DNA of 8,357 nucleotides, from the NCBI GenBank assembly GCA_026193555.1, contig JAPHUU010000106.1:1-8357 (forward strand). The letters are read 5' to 3'. Positions 1 through 7,929 of this stretch are shown here, one piece after another; the first letter of the stretch is position 1, and each line of letters starts with the position of its first letter. This DNA comes from Rhodanobacter sp. Lineage in GTDB: Bacteria; Pseudomonadota; Gammaproteobacteria; Xanthomonadales; Rhodanobacteraceae. Under the pieces are notes generated by a model. That model saw nothing but the letters and a program-made list of their open reading frames with translations, searched no databases and had not been told where the DNA came from. Made by a program: the position numbers and the translations under genes.

Positions 1-1445
1 CGACACTGGCAGCCGATGCACACAAGCCGCCTCCGACGAAGGATGCGGCCAGCAGCGATGGCTTTCACCTGCCGCCGTTGCCGGCGGATGCGCACGTGAC
101 CCAGAGCACCACCGTTGACGGCAGGACACTCAAGTACACCGTTACGGTGGGCTCGCTGCCGGTCCGTGACGAGAAGGGCAAGATCATCGCCGAGGTGGTG
201 TTCACGGCCTACACCATGGGCGGCAAGGATCGACCGGTGACGTTTGCGCTCAACGGCGGACCAGGCGCCTCTTCGGTCTACCTGAACTTCGGTGCGATCG
301 GCCCGAAGAAGGTGAGCTTCGGTGTCGAGGGCGACAGCCCGTCGGCCCCGGCCACCCTGCACGACAACCCCGGCACGTGGCTGGGCTTCACCGACCTGGT
401 GTTCATCGATCCGGTGGGCACCGGCTTCAGCCGCGCGCTGGTGGACGACAAGGAAGCGACCAAGCGGTTCTACAGCACGGACAGCGACATCAAGTATCTG
501 TCGCGCATCGTCTACGACTGGCTGGTCAAGAACGGCCGCATGACCTCGCGCAAGTATCTTGTCGGCGAAAGCTACGGTGGCTTCCGCGGTCCGCGCATCA
601 CCAGCTACCTGCAGACCCAGCTCGGCGTGGCGATGAATGGCCTGGTGCTGCTGTCGCCGTATCTGGACCCAGCGGCATCCAGCGACGAGAACGTGTCACC
701 GCTGCCGTGGATGCTCACCCTGCCCTCGATCGCCGCCGCCCATCTGGAGCGGGAACACAAGCTGACGGCCGCTGCAATGGCGCCGATCATCGACTACACC
801 CGCGGCACCTATGCGCAGACCCTGCTGAAGGGTCGCTCCGACCCAACCGCCACCGAAGCCATGATCAAGAAGGTCACTGAACTGACCGGACTCGATCCGC
901 TGTTCGTGAAGCGCTCCGGCGGCCGCCTGGAAACCCAGGCCTACCTGCGCGAGGTCTATCGTGCCGAAGGCAAGCTGGGCAGCCGCTACGACTCCAACGT
1001 CACTGCATGGGACCCGTTCCCGTATGCACCACATCAGGAAAGCGGTGATCCGCTCCTCAACAGCATCATCGCGCCGACCACCACGGCGATGGTCAATTTC
1101 GTCACCCAGACCGTGGGCTGGAAGATCGACAGCCGCTACAACGCACTGAGCTACGCAGTGAACAAACTGTGGCACCGGGACGACGATGCCAACCTGGGAT
1201 CGGTCTCCGAGTTGCGCCAATCAGTGGCCAACGATCCAGGTCTGAGGGTGCTGATCGCACATGGCTGGGACGACCTGTCCTGCCCGTTCATGGCTTCGGT
1301 GCTGATCGTCGATCAGATACCGGCGATGGGTGACCCCACCCGCGTGCAGGTGAAGGAGTACCCTGGCGGCCACATGTTCTACGCCCGCGCAGCCAGCCAG
1401 TCCACACTGACCGGTGACGTGCGGGCGCTGTACGGCGTCCACTGA
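1..1445 (+). CDS. Serine carboxypeptidase-like S10 family peptidase, 5'-truncated by the window edge
   Basis: The reading frame is open from the left edge to TGA at 1443-1445, so the true start and probably a signal peptide lie outside the window. An in-frame TTG at 78 is not a convincing start, because about 26 in-frame codons rich in Ala, Lys and Pro precede it, as in a linker after a signal peptide. Numbering from codon 78, the S10 landmarks are in order: the oxyanion-hole motif NGGPGASS at 59-66, the nucleophile elbow GESYGG with Ser165, the acid in HGWDDLSCPF (Asp399 by alignment with the family's YDLATP motif) and the base in GGHMFY (His432). The triad is therefore complete. S10 enzymes remove C-terminal residues from peptides, usually at acidic pH, and bacterial members are generally exported; periplasmic location is inferred. 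The gene converges on egtD, with a shared hairpin between them. The family call is firm, the substrate is not. Confidence 0.93.
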   Translation, partial: TLAADAHKPPPTKDAASSDGFHLPPLPADAHVTQSTTVDGRTLKYTVTVGSLPVRDEKGKIIAEVVFTAYTMGGKDRPVTFALNGGPGASSVYLNFGAIGPKKVSFGVEGDSPSAPATLHDNPGTWLGFTDLVFIDPVGTGFSRALVDDKEATKRFYSTDSDIKYLSRIVYDWLVKNGRMTSRKYLVGESYGGFRGPRITSYLQTQLGVAMNGLVLLSPYLDPAASSDENVSPLPWMLTLPSIAAAHLEREHKLTAAAMAPIIDYTRGTYAQTLLKGRSDPTATEAMIKKVTELTGLDPLFVKRSGGRLETQAYLREVYRAEGKLGSRYDSNVTAWDPFPYAPHQESGDPLLNSIIAPTTTAMVNFVTQTVGWKIDSRYNALSYAVNKLWHRDDDANLGSVSELRQSVANDPGLRVLIAHGWDDLSCPFMASVLIVDQIPAMGDPTRVQVKEYPGGHMFYARAASQSTLTGDVRALYGVH

Positions 1446-1452
1446 AGAGACA

Positions 1453-1483
1453 GGAGCTGACGGCGCCGAGCGCTGTCAGCTCC
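1453..1483. terminator. Hairpin between convergent genes (putative bidirectional terminator)
   Basis: A perfect 9-bp inverted repeat, GGAGCTGAC (1453-1461) and GTCAGCTCC (1475-1483), encloses an inner GGCGC/GCGCT stem of five pairs (one G-U) with a three-base CGA loop, giving about 14 stacked pairs. It starts 7 bases after the peptidase stop and lies 23 bases past the egtD stop on the other strand, so it is well placed to end both transcripts. Neither side has a clear U-run, so it is not a canonical intrinsic terminator. It may act as a transcript-end stabiliser or work with Rho. Confidence 0.6.
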
Positions 1484-1506
1484 ACCGCGCCACTGCCGTG
1501 CCTGGC

Positions 1507-2489
1507 TCAGCGTGCGGCCAGGCTGGTCCGGACCAGATATTGCACGCTGAACATCTGCTGCGCGTCGGTCCACACCCGCACCACCGCCAGCCCCGCCTTG
1601 GCCGCCAGCGCGGCGAAGTCGGCCAGCGAATACTTGCAGCTGTATTCGACGTGGATCGTCTCGCCCTCGCCGAATCCGACTTTCGCACGCCCTACCTTGA
1701 CCTGCTGCCGACGACGACTGACGAGATGGGTCTCGACCCGACCGGCCATCGGGTTGTAACGCGCCCGATGGCTGAAGGCTGACAACTCGAAGTCGCTGCC
1801 GATTTCGCGGTTGAGGCGCGCCAGCATGTTGAGGGTGAACTGTGCGGTCACGCCGGCATGGTCGTTGTAGGCCGCCTCGATCACCCCGGGGTCCTTCTTC
1901 AGGTCGACGCCGATCAGGATGCCGCCGGCATCGCCCATCTCGTTGCGCATCTTGCGCAGCATTTCGATCGCGTCGCGATTCTCGAAATTGCCGATGGTGG
2001 AACCAGGAAAATACAGCACCGTCCGGCGCGGCGCGCGCGAGGCAATCGGCAGTCGCAGCGGCTTGCTGAAATCCGCGCATAGCGGTTGCAGTTGCAACTG
2101 CGGAAATTCCATGGCCAGTCGCGCCACGCTTTGCCTGAGCGGACCGGATGAAATTTCCACCGGCACGTAGGCCACCGGATCATGCAGATGCTGCAACAGC
2201 ATGCCGGTCTTGCGCGCATTGCCGCTGCCGTACTCGACCAGCCGCACCTCGTTACCCAGCGCAGCAGCAATGCTCTCGACGTGTTCGGCCATCAAGGCGA
2301 TTTCGCAGCGCGTGAGGTAGTACTCCGGCTGCTGGCAGATCTGCTCGAACAAGGCGGAGCCTCGCTCATCGTAGAACAGCCACGACGGAAGCCGCTTGGG
2401 CTTGAGCGTGAGACCGCGCTGGGCGACACCCAGCAATTCGTTGAACGGAGGGCCACGATCATCGTCCTTGACACCCCAGGCATGCACAT

Positions 2490-2493
<4 letters not shown>
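1507..2493 (-). CDS. egtD: EgtD, histidine N-alpha-methyltransferase (ergothioneine biosynthesis)
   Basis: EgtD is a SAM-dependent cytoplasmic enzyme that trimethylates the alpha-amino group of histidine to give hercynine. The 328-residue product matches the usual EgtD length of about 320. Visible motifs are PEYYLTRCE (57-64), the SAM-binding loop VEYGSGNARKT (86-96), YVPVEIS (109-115), LYFPGSTIGNF (160-170), the AYNDHAGVTAQF block (208-219) and IHVEYSCKYS (280-289). Tyr59, Asn169, Tyr209, Glu283 and Ser285 fall where the histidine-binding residues of mycobacterial EgtD (Tyr56, Asn166, Tyr206, Glu282, Ser284) are expected, so the active site looks intact. The ATG at 2493 is preferred over longer in-frame starts because it overlaps the egtB stop as ATGA and has an AGGA ribosome-binding site three bases upstream. 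It is second in an egtB-egtD operon. Confidence 0.95.
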
Positions 2494-3746
<1,253 letters not shown>

Positions 3747-3950
3747 CACCGCACCCCCGGTGCGGCAGTCAGGCTGGCTGCCGTGCGAGAAGGCTGCTCG
3801 GTGCTGGTCGGAAAAGACATCGTGGGAGCATGCCGCGCCGACCGTTCAGATCCTGTGATCGGAAGATGGCAAATCCGTGGCAATGTTGGCGGGCCATACA
3901 TCAAACGACGTCTGCAATCGCTTGCCATCGCGGCGGCCCGTGCGCACGCG
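3747..3950 (-). promoter_or_regulatory. egtB leader: start-proximal hairpin and possible leader peptide
   Basis: This 204-base gap holds no convincing gene. A perfect 7-bp inverted repeat, CCGCACC (3765-3759 on the minus strand) and GGTGCGG (3755-3749) with a three-base loop, ends two bases before the egtB ATG, where the ribosome-binding site should be. A second 5-bp stem (3764-3768 with 3778-3782) shares two bases with it, so the two compete. A minus-strand frame from ATG 3820 encodes 24 residues and ends in TGA (3748-3746), overlapping the egtB start as TGATG. The same frame is open further up, with ATG at 3928. None of these ATGs has a good ribosome-binding site, and I found no confident -35/-10 pair. 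Confidence 0.35.
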
Positions 3951-3983
3951 AAAAAAAGCCCGGCATATCCGCCGGGCTTTTTT
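3951..3983. terminator. Bidirectional intrinsic terminator
   Basis: Seven A bases (3951-3957) lead into GCCCGGC (3958-3964), a six-base loop ATATCC, then GCCGGGC (3971-3977) and six T bases (3978-3983). The 7-bp G+C stem is flanked by A and T runs, so it is a canonical Rho-independent terminator on either strand. It lies 20 bases beyond the stop of the minus-strand secreted-protein gene, which it most likely ends, and it insulates the egtB leader from that transcript. Confidence 0.92.
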
Positions 3984-4003
3984 GTTATCGGGCATCGACC
4001 GAC

Positions 4004-4420
4004 TCAATCGTCGTCGTCATCCCTGCCGATGTAGCGCGTCTGATACGGGTCATCGTAGACCACCGTGCGGCGCTCGATCACACGCCGATGCACCACCGGC
4101 GGATAATCCTCGTAAATCACAGTACGCGGTCTGCTGTAAACGACCGGCTGGTCGTAGTACACCGGCGCCGGGCGCAACGCGTCGCTGACCAATCCGATCA
4201 CGGCCCCGGTGATGATCGCACCGGCGATCCAGCGACCACCACTCCAGTGACCGCGATCATGGCCTTCGTAGCCACGATGGTAGCCACCGCTGTAACCACC
4301 CCGACCGTGGCCGTGATCACCCCAGCCACGCGCCGATGCACTCAACGGCATCGCCACCGCTGCGGTCATCGCAAGACCCAAGGCAAGGAACCGGCTCTTG
4401 TTGCTGAAACGCTTGGTCAT
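4004..4420 (-). CDS. Small exported Gly/His/Tyr-rich protein of unknown function
   Basis: I do not recognise a specific family. The 138-residue product begins with a basic stretch (MTKRFSNKSR), a hydrophobic core and an ASA site at 28-30, which together look like a Sec signal peptide. The mature part has three zones: a Gly/His/Tyr-rich segment (31-62) with GGY, HRGY and HDRGH units, a Gly-spaced hydrophobic stretch (64-82, WIAGAIITGAVIGLVSDAL) resembling a glycine-zipper membrane segment, and a Tyr/Val/Arg-rich tail ending in five Asp. The start at 4420 is chosen because AGGAGAG (4432-4426) sits five bases upstream; an in-frame ATG at 4447 has no usable spacing. A weak TATTAA -10-like hexamer lies at 4469-4464, without a good -35. 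The gene follows rlmKL by 62 bases with no terminator between, so some read-through is possible. Export and membrane association are inferred; a cation-binding role is speculative. Confidence 0.8.
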   Translation of the reverse strand: MTKRFSNKSRFLALGLAMTAAVAMPLSASARGWGDHGHGRGGYSGGYHRGYEGHDRGHWSGGRWIAGAIITGAVIGLVSDALRPAPVYYDQPVVYSRPRTVIYEDYPPVVHRRVIERRTVVYDDPYQTRYIGRDDDDD

Positions 4421-4425
4421 GGCAT

Positions 4426-4432
4426 CTCTCCT
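4426..4432 (-). promoter_or_regulatory. Strong ribosome-binding site for the small exported protein
   Basis: AGGAGAG on the minus strand, five bases before ATG 4420. It is the clearest Shine-Dalgarno in the window and decides the start against the upstream in-frame ATG at 4447. Confidence 0.85.
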
Positions 4433-4482
4433 GTGTACGGTTTCCATCCTCGTTCCGCGCCGCTTAATATGAACTGAAGGGT

Positions 4483-6669
4483 TTATTTTTTTATCCGTGC
4501 GCTGTCCCAGGGGTTGGCGCCCGGATCCGCCTTGCGCCGCCGCAACAGCCAGCAGCCGTGGATATCGGCACGGCGGGCGAAATCGAACGGGATGCTGGGC
4601 GCAGTCCAGTCCTCGATTTCGTAGCGTTGTTCCAGTTCCGTCCGGTCCAGCTTGAAGCGGCGAAAATTATTGGAGAACACGATCACGCCATCGCGGGTCA
4701 ACCGCTCGTTGCAGGCATCGAGCAGCTTCACGTGATCGCGCTGCACGTCGAAATCCTCGGCGCGCTTGGAATTGGAGAAGGTCGGCGGATCGACAAAGAT
4801 CAGTCCGTAGTGACCGCGGTCGCGCTGCAGAAACTCCAGCGCGTCGAACTGCATCAGTCGATGGCTGGCGCCGCTGAATCCGTTCAGCGCGAGATTGCGC
4901 GAGGCCCATTCCAGATAGGTGGCGGACAGGTCCACGCTGGTGGTTTCCAGCGCACCACCCGCCGCCGCATGCACGCTGGCAGTGGCGGTATAGGCGAACA
5001 GGTTGAGGAAGCATTTTCCGTCCGCCAGCTCGCGTACTTTTGCGCGTACCAGCCGGTGATCGAGAAACAAACCGGTATCGAGATAGTCGGTAAGGTTGAC
5101 CAGGAACTTCAGACCGTCCTCTTCCACCTCGATGAACTCGTTGCGCTGGTCGAGCTGGCCATACTTGGAGCCACCCTTGCCGCGCTCGCGGGTCTTGATC
5201 GCGATGCGCTCGCGCGGCACGCCCAGCACTTCGCCGGCGACGCGGGCGATCTCGCGCAGGCGCAGGCGGGCGACGTCGGCCGGCACGTCGGCCGGCGCGC
5301 GATATTCCTGGATGTGCAGGTGATCATCGCCGCCGGTGTCGCCGTACACGTCGATCGCGGCGGCGTACTCAGGCAGATCCTGATCGTAGGCGCGCCAGCA
5401 ATGGATGCCTTCGCGGACCAGCCGCTTGCGCAGGTGCTTGAGGTTCTTCTCAAGCCGGTTCTTCAGCATCTGCGCGCCGGCCGACAACGGCTTCGGCTCG
5501 CGTGGCGCTTCGTCGCGCTTGCTCAGGTCGAACGTCAGCAGGACGGTTTCCAGCGCGCCGTTGTACAGCACATAGCGCTTGTCCGCGTGCAGTTGCATGG
5601 CACGACCCAGCTCCACGTCACCGGCCAGCACGGCGGCGCGCCAGCCGCTGAAACGCGCCCGCAGCGTATCGCCCAGCAGGCGGTACAGCTGCGGCATCTC
5701 GGCGCGTTCGCCCAGCCGTTCGCCGTACGGCGGATTGGTGATGACCAGGCCGTAGTCGATACCCGGCGGCGGCGCGGCATGGGCCACGTCCTGCTTGTCC
5801 AGGGTGAAGAAACCGGCCACGCCGGCTTCCTGCGCGTTGCGTTTGGCCGTCTGCACCATGCGCGGGTCGGCGTCGCTGCCGAAGAACACACTGCGCAAGC
5901 CACGCAGGCCGGCTTCGGCGCGTTGCTTCGCCTCGTCCAGCAGGCCACGCCACAACGCGATGTCATGCTGCTGCCAGCCGAGGAAGCCGAAATATTCGCG
6001 GCGCAGGCCGGGCGCCACGTCGGCGGCCATCAGCGCGCCTTCGATCAGCAGGGTGCCGGAGCCGCACATCGGATCGAGCAGCGCACCGCCGGCGGCATAG
6101 ACCTCCGGCCAGCGTGCGCGCAGCAGCATCGCGGCGGCGAGGTTTTCCTTCAATGGCGCCTCGCCCTGCACTTCACGCCACCCGCGGCGATGCAGCGGCG
6201 AGCCGGCCAGATCCAGCGACAAGGTGGCCCGATCACGGCGCAGGCGCAGGTTGATGCGGATGTCCGGCTCGTCGGTGTCGATGCCGGGACGGTTGCCGTC
6301 ACGCTGGCGGAACTGGTCGACCACCGCATCCTTGGTGCGCAGGCCGATGAACTGGCTGTGGGTGAGCTTGCTCATCGCGGTACCGGCGTCCACCGCAAAG
6401 GTGGCGTGCGCCGCCATGTGCTGGCTCCAGTCGATATCCTGCACGCCGCGATAAAGCGCATCGTCGTCGGCCGCGTCGAACTCGGCCAACGGCAGCAGGA
6501 TGCGGCTGGCCAGACGCGACCACAGGCAGGCGCGATACGCGGTTTCCAGCGAACCGGAAAAATGCGCGCCGGCCAGCGCCTCGCGAACGTCGCTGGCGCC
6601 GAGCGCGATCAGCTCATCGCGCAGCAGGTATTCCAGCCCCTTCGGGCAGGTGGCGAAATAGTGGCTCAT
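4483..6669 (-). CDS. rlmKL: RlmKL, fused 23S rRNA m2G2445 / m7G2069 methyltransferase
   Basis: A two-headed SAM-dependent enzyme that, in E. coli, makes m2G2445 (RlmL half) and m7G2069 (RlmK half) in 23S rRNA during 50S assembly. The 728-residue product is close to the E. coli length of about 700. The N-terminus MSHYFATCPKGLEYLL and a THUMP-like RNA-binding region (about 45-155) precede the first methyltransferase, with LLDPMCGSGTLLIEGALMA (197-215) and the catalytic NPPYGERLG (312-320). The second half begins near 400 with MLKNRLEKNLKHLRKRL and shows CFLNLFAYT (553-561) and FVDPPTFSNSK (625-635). The start at 6669 fits the family N-terminus and overlaps the upstream hydrolase stop as ATGA; the ribosome-binding site is weak, so coupling is likely. 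The last codons, ATA AAA AAA TAA, form a slippery heptamer. Confidence 0.95.
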   Translation of the reverse strand: MSHYFATCPKGLEYLLRDELIALGASDVREALAGAHFSGSLETAYRACLWSRLASRILLPLAEFDAADDDALYRGVQDIDWSQHMAAHATFAVDAGTAMSKLTHSQFIGLRTKDAVVDQFRQRDGNRPGIDTDEPDIRINLRLRRDRATLSLDLAGSPLHRRGWREVQGEAPLKENLAAAMLLRARWPEVYAAGGALLDPMCGSGTLLIEGALMAADVAPGLRREYFGFLGWQQHDIALWRGLLDEAKQRAEAGLRGLRSVFFGSDADPRMVQTAKRNAQEAGVAGFFTLDKQDVAHAAPPPGIDYGLVITNPPYGERLGERAEMPQLYRLLGDTLRARFSGWRAAVLAGDVELGRAMQLHADKRYVLYNGALETVLLTFDLSKRDEAPREPKPLSAGAQMLKNRLEKNLKHLRKRLVREGIHCWRAYDQDLPEYAAAIDVYGDTGGDDHLHIQEYRAPADVPADVARLRLREIARVAGEVLGVPRERIAIKTRERGKGGSKYGQLDQRNEFIEVEEDGLKFLVNLTDYLDTGLFLDHRLVRAKVRELADGKCFLNLFAYTATASVHAAAGGALETTSVDLSATYLEWASRNLALNGFSGASHRLMQFDALEFLQRDRGHYGLIFVDPPTFSNSKRAEDFDVQRDHVKLLDACNERLTRDGVIVFSNNFRRFKLDRTELEQRYEIEDWTAPSIPFDFARRADIHGCWLLRRRKADPGANPWDSARIKK
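4486..4492 (-). other. A AAA AAA slippery heptamer before the rlmKL stop
   Basis: Seven A bases on the minus strand are phased A AAA AAA in the rlmKL frame and are followed at once by the TAA stop (4485-4483). This is the X XXY YYZ arrangement for -1 slippage. The -1 frame is open through ATG 4447 into the small exported protein. The sequence pattern is certain; any function is unproven. Confidence 0.4.
5273..5296. repeat. 12-bp perfect tandem duplication inside rlmKL
   Basis: ACGTCGGCCGGC occurs twice back to back (5273-5284 and 5285-5296). It encodes a repeated Pro-Ala-Asp-Val unit near residues 459-466 of RlmKL. The E. coli protein, as I recall it, has a loop of the same overall length here, so this is probably not a recent insertion. 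Confidence 0.6.
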
Positions 6670-7193
6670 GCGGCCACCGCCATCTGCGCGAGCATCCAGC
6701 GAAACTGCACGGTGATCGCCTCCATGCTGTCCGTCAGCCGGTGGTTGTCGTCCAGCACCAGCAAGGGCAGCCGGCGCCGTGCCGCGAACGCCTGTACGCC
6801 GGCGAGCGGACACACCTCGTCGCGCCAACCGTGAATCAGCATCGTCGGCACCCCCGGCCGCAAATCGAACGACCGCGCATACCCGGGAATCTCGCTCGGC
6901 GTGGCCAGCAGCAGCAGGCCGGCGACCGGTGCATCCACCGAGGCCAGCCCGGATACAAACGCACCCATGCTGGAGCCGACCAGCAGGGGCGGCGAACCCA
7001 GTGACTCGATGGTGGCCCGCAGGCGGGCGATCCGCGAGGCGACGGAACCGGCGAGACCACGCGTGTCATCGGCGCGATAGTCCGGGCGCTGCGTGCGCCA
7101 GCCCAGCGACTCGGCCACCGCGGCCAAGGCACTGATCTTGGTGGCATCGGGCGAGGAGTCCGAACCGTGGGAAAGGATGATCTGGCCGCGCAT
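6666..7193 (-). CDS. Small single-domain alpha/beta hydrolase
   Basis: A 175-residue protein that is little more than a core alpha/beta-hydrolase fold. The N-terminal strand and turn MRGQIILSHGSDSSPDATK carry the HG oxyanion motif, the nucleophile elbow GSSMG is at 73-77 (Ser75), the acid is probably Asp125 in HGWRDEVCP, and the base is His141 in DDNHRL, so the triad looks complete. There is no signal peptide or membrane segment, so it is probably cytoplasmic. It resembles the small YqiA/RBBP9/KANL3-like hydrolases, whose substrates are largely unknown; I cannot name an orthologue. ATG 7193 is preceded by GGAG six bases upstream, and starting there puts the HG motif near the N-terminus as the family requires. 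Its stop overlaps the rlmKL start as ATGA, so it is the first gene of that operon. It is divergent from the amidase gene. Confidence 0.88.
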   Translation of the reverse strand: MRGQIILSHGSDSSPDATKISALAAVAESLGWRTQRPDYRADDTRGLAGSVASRIARLRATIESLGSPPLLVGSSMGAFVSGLASVDAPVAGLLLLATPSEIPGYARSFDLRPGVPTMLIHGWRDEVCPLAGVQAFAARRRLPLLVLDDNHRLTDSMEAITVQFRWMLAQMAVAA

Positions 7194-7239
7194 GGCGGTC
7201 TCCGGGGAACTGAAAAGGCGAAGCGCCCATCGTAACAGG

Positions 7240-7255
7240 CGGCCGTTTCCGGCCG
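7240..7255. repeat. Inverted repeat in the hydrolase/amidase divergent gap
   Basis: CGGCCG (7240-7245), spacer TTTC, CGGCCG (7250-7255). Each arm is itself palindromic, so it reads both as a 6-bp hairpin and as a direct repeat. It sits in the 87-base gap between the divergent starts at 7193 and 7281, where an operator could act on both genes. A TACGAT hexamer on the minus strand just downstream is a possible -10 for the hydrolase, but no -35 is evident. Confidence 0.4.
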
Positions 7256-7280
7256 GCCCCGACCATGCGAGACTGCCCCC

Positions 7281-7841
7281 ATGCCACTGACCATCCACGA
7301 CCAACCGCTGCCCTACGTCGCCCAGTTGCCGGAGCGAACCGCCGACGCGGTCGAGCTGGTGGTGATCCACTGCACCGAGTTGCCGGATCTGGCCACTGCC
7401 CGTGGCTTCGGCGAAAAGTCGCTGTATGACAACGGCAGCGGCAACAGTGGCCACTACTACGTCGATCGCGACGGTGCGGTCTACCGTTACGTGCCGGGCA
7501 CCCGTATCGCGAACCATGTGCGCGGTCACAATCCCGACTCGATCGGCATCGAACTGGTCAACCTGGGCCGCTATCCGCACTGGTGGGACTCGCGGCACCA
7601 GCAGATGACCGAGCCGTACAGCGCCGCCCAGATCAGCGCGCTGCGCGCGCTGCTCGCCCAGCTGCGCCATGATTTTCCGAACCTGCACCAGATCGCAGGC
7701 CACGAGGATCTGGACACCGCCATGATACCGGCCAGCGATGATCCAACCCGGGAAATCCATCGCAAGCTCGACCCCGGCTCGCTGTTTCCATGGGCAGAGG
7801 TACTTGCGGGCAGCGGCTTGACCCGGATCGGCGCGCCCTGA
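7281..7841 (+). CDS. N-acetylmuramoyl-L-alanine amidase, amidase_2 (AmpD/AmiD-like) family
   Basis: The enzyme cuts the amide bond between MurNAc or anhydro-MurNAc and the L-alanine of the stem peptide. The 186-residue product is one zinc amidase domain. His30 (in VVIHCTE), His141 (in AGHEDLD) and Asp164 (in RKLDPGSLFPW) are the expected zinc ligands. Glu91 (in SIGIELVN) and Lys162 match the catalytic Glu and Lys of AmpD. HYYVDRDGAVYRYVP (58-72) is the usual central block. Between GHED and KLDPG there are about 18 residues, where AmpD has only a few. There is no signal peptide, which favours a cytoplasmic recycling role like AmpD, but overall similarity to AmpD is limited, so no symbol is given. 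ATG 7281 has only a weak ribosome-binding site; I see no better start. It is divergent from the hydrolase, and 88 bases separate it from tesB. Confidence 0.9.
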   Translation: MPLTIHDQPLPYVAQLPERTADAVELVVIHCTELPDLATARGFGEKSLYDNGSGNSGHYYVDRDGAVYRYVPGTRIANHVRGHNPDSIGIELVNLGRYPHWWDSRHQQMTEPYSAAQISALRALLAQLRHDFPNLHQIAGHEDLDTAMIPASDDPTREIHRKLDPGSLFPWAEVLAGSGLTRIGAP

Positions 7842-7891
7842 GGCAACCGCTGGCCTGGCCGCCAACGAAGAGAGCGACGGCGAACGCCGGC

Positions 7892-7897
7892 TATAAT
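7892..7897 (+). promoter_or_regulatory. Consensus -10 box, putative tesB promoter
   Basis: TATAAT matches the sigma-70 -10 consensus at every position and lies 32 bases before the tesB ATG, giving a short 5' leader. No hexamer close to TTGACA is found 16-18 bases upstream. Directly upstream is a 12-base perfect palindrome, CGGCGAACGCCG (7878-7889), in the -35/-10 spacer, where a repressor could bind. Confidence 0.6.
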
Positions 7898-7929
7898 CGC
7901 CAGTTCCCCGACTCACCGAGCCACTTCCG

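Noticed and set aside
4558..6834. A 758-codon open frame on the plus strand, antisense to rlmKL
   Set aside because: It has no recognisable domain. Its length is explained by GC-rich codon bias in the mirrored frame of rlmKL, whose motifs are unmistakable.
7205..7225. Mini-hairpin GGCG-CTT-CGCC followed by TTTT on the minus strand before the hydrolase
   Set aside because: A four-pair stem is too short to call a terminator, and it would lie inside the leader of the hydrolase operon; nothing else supports attenuation.
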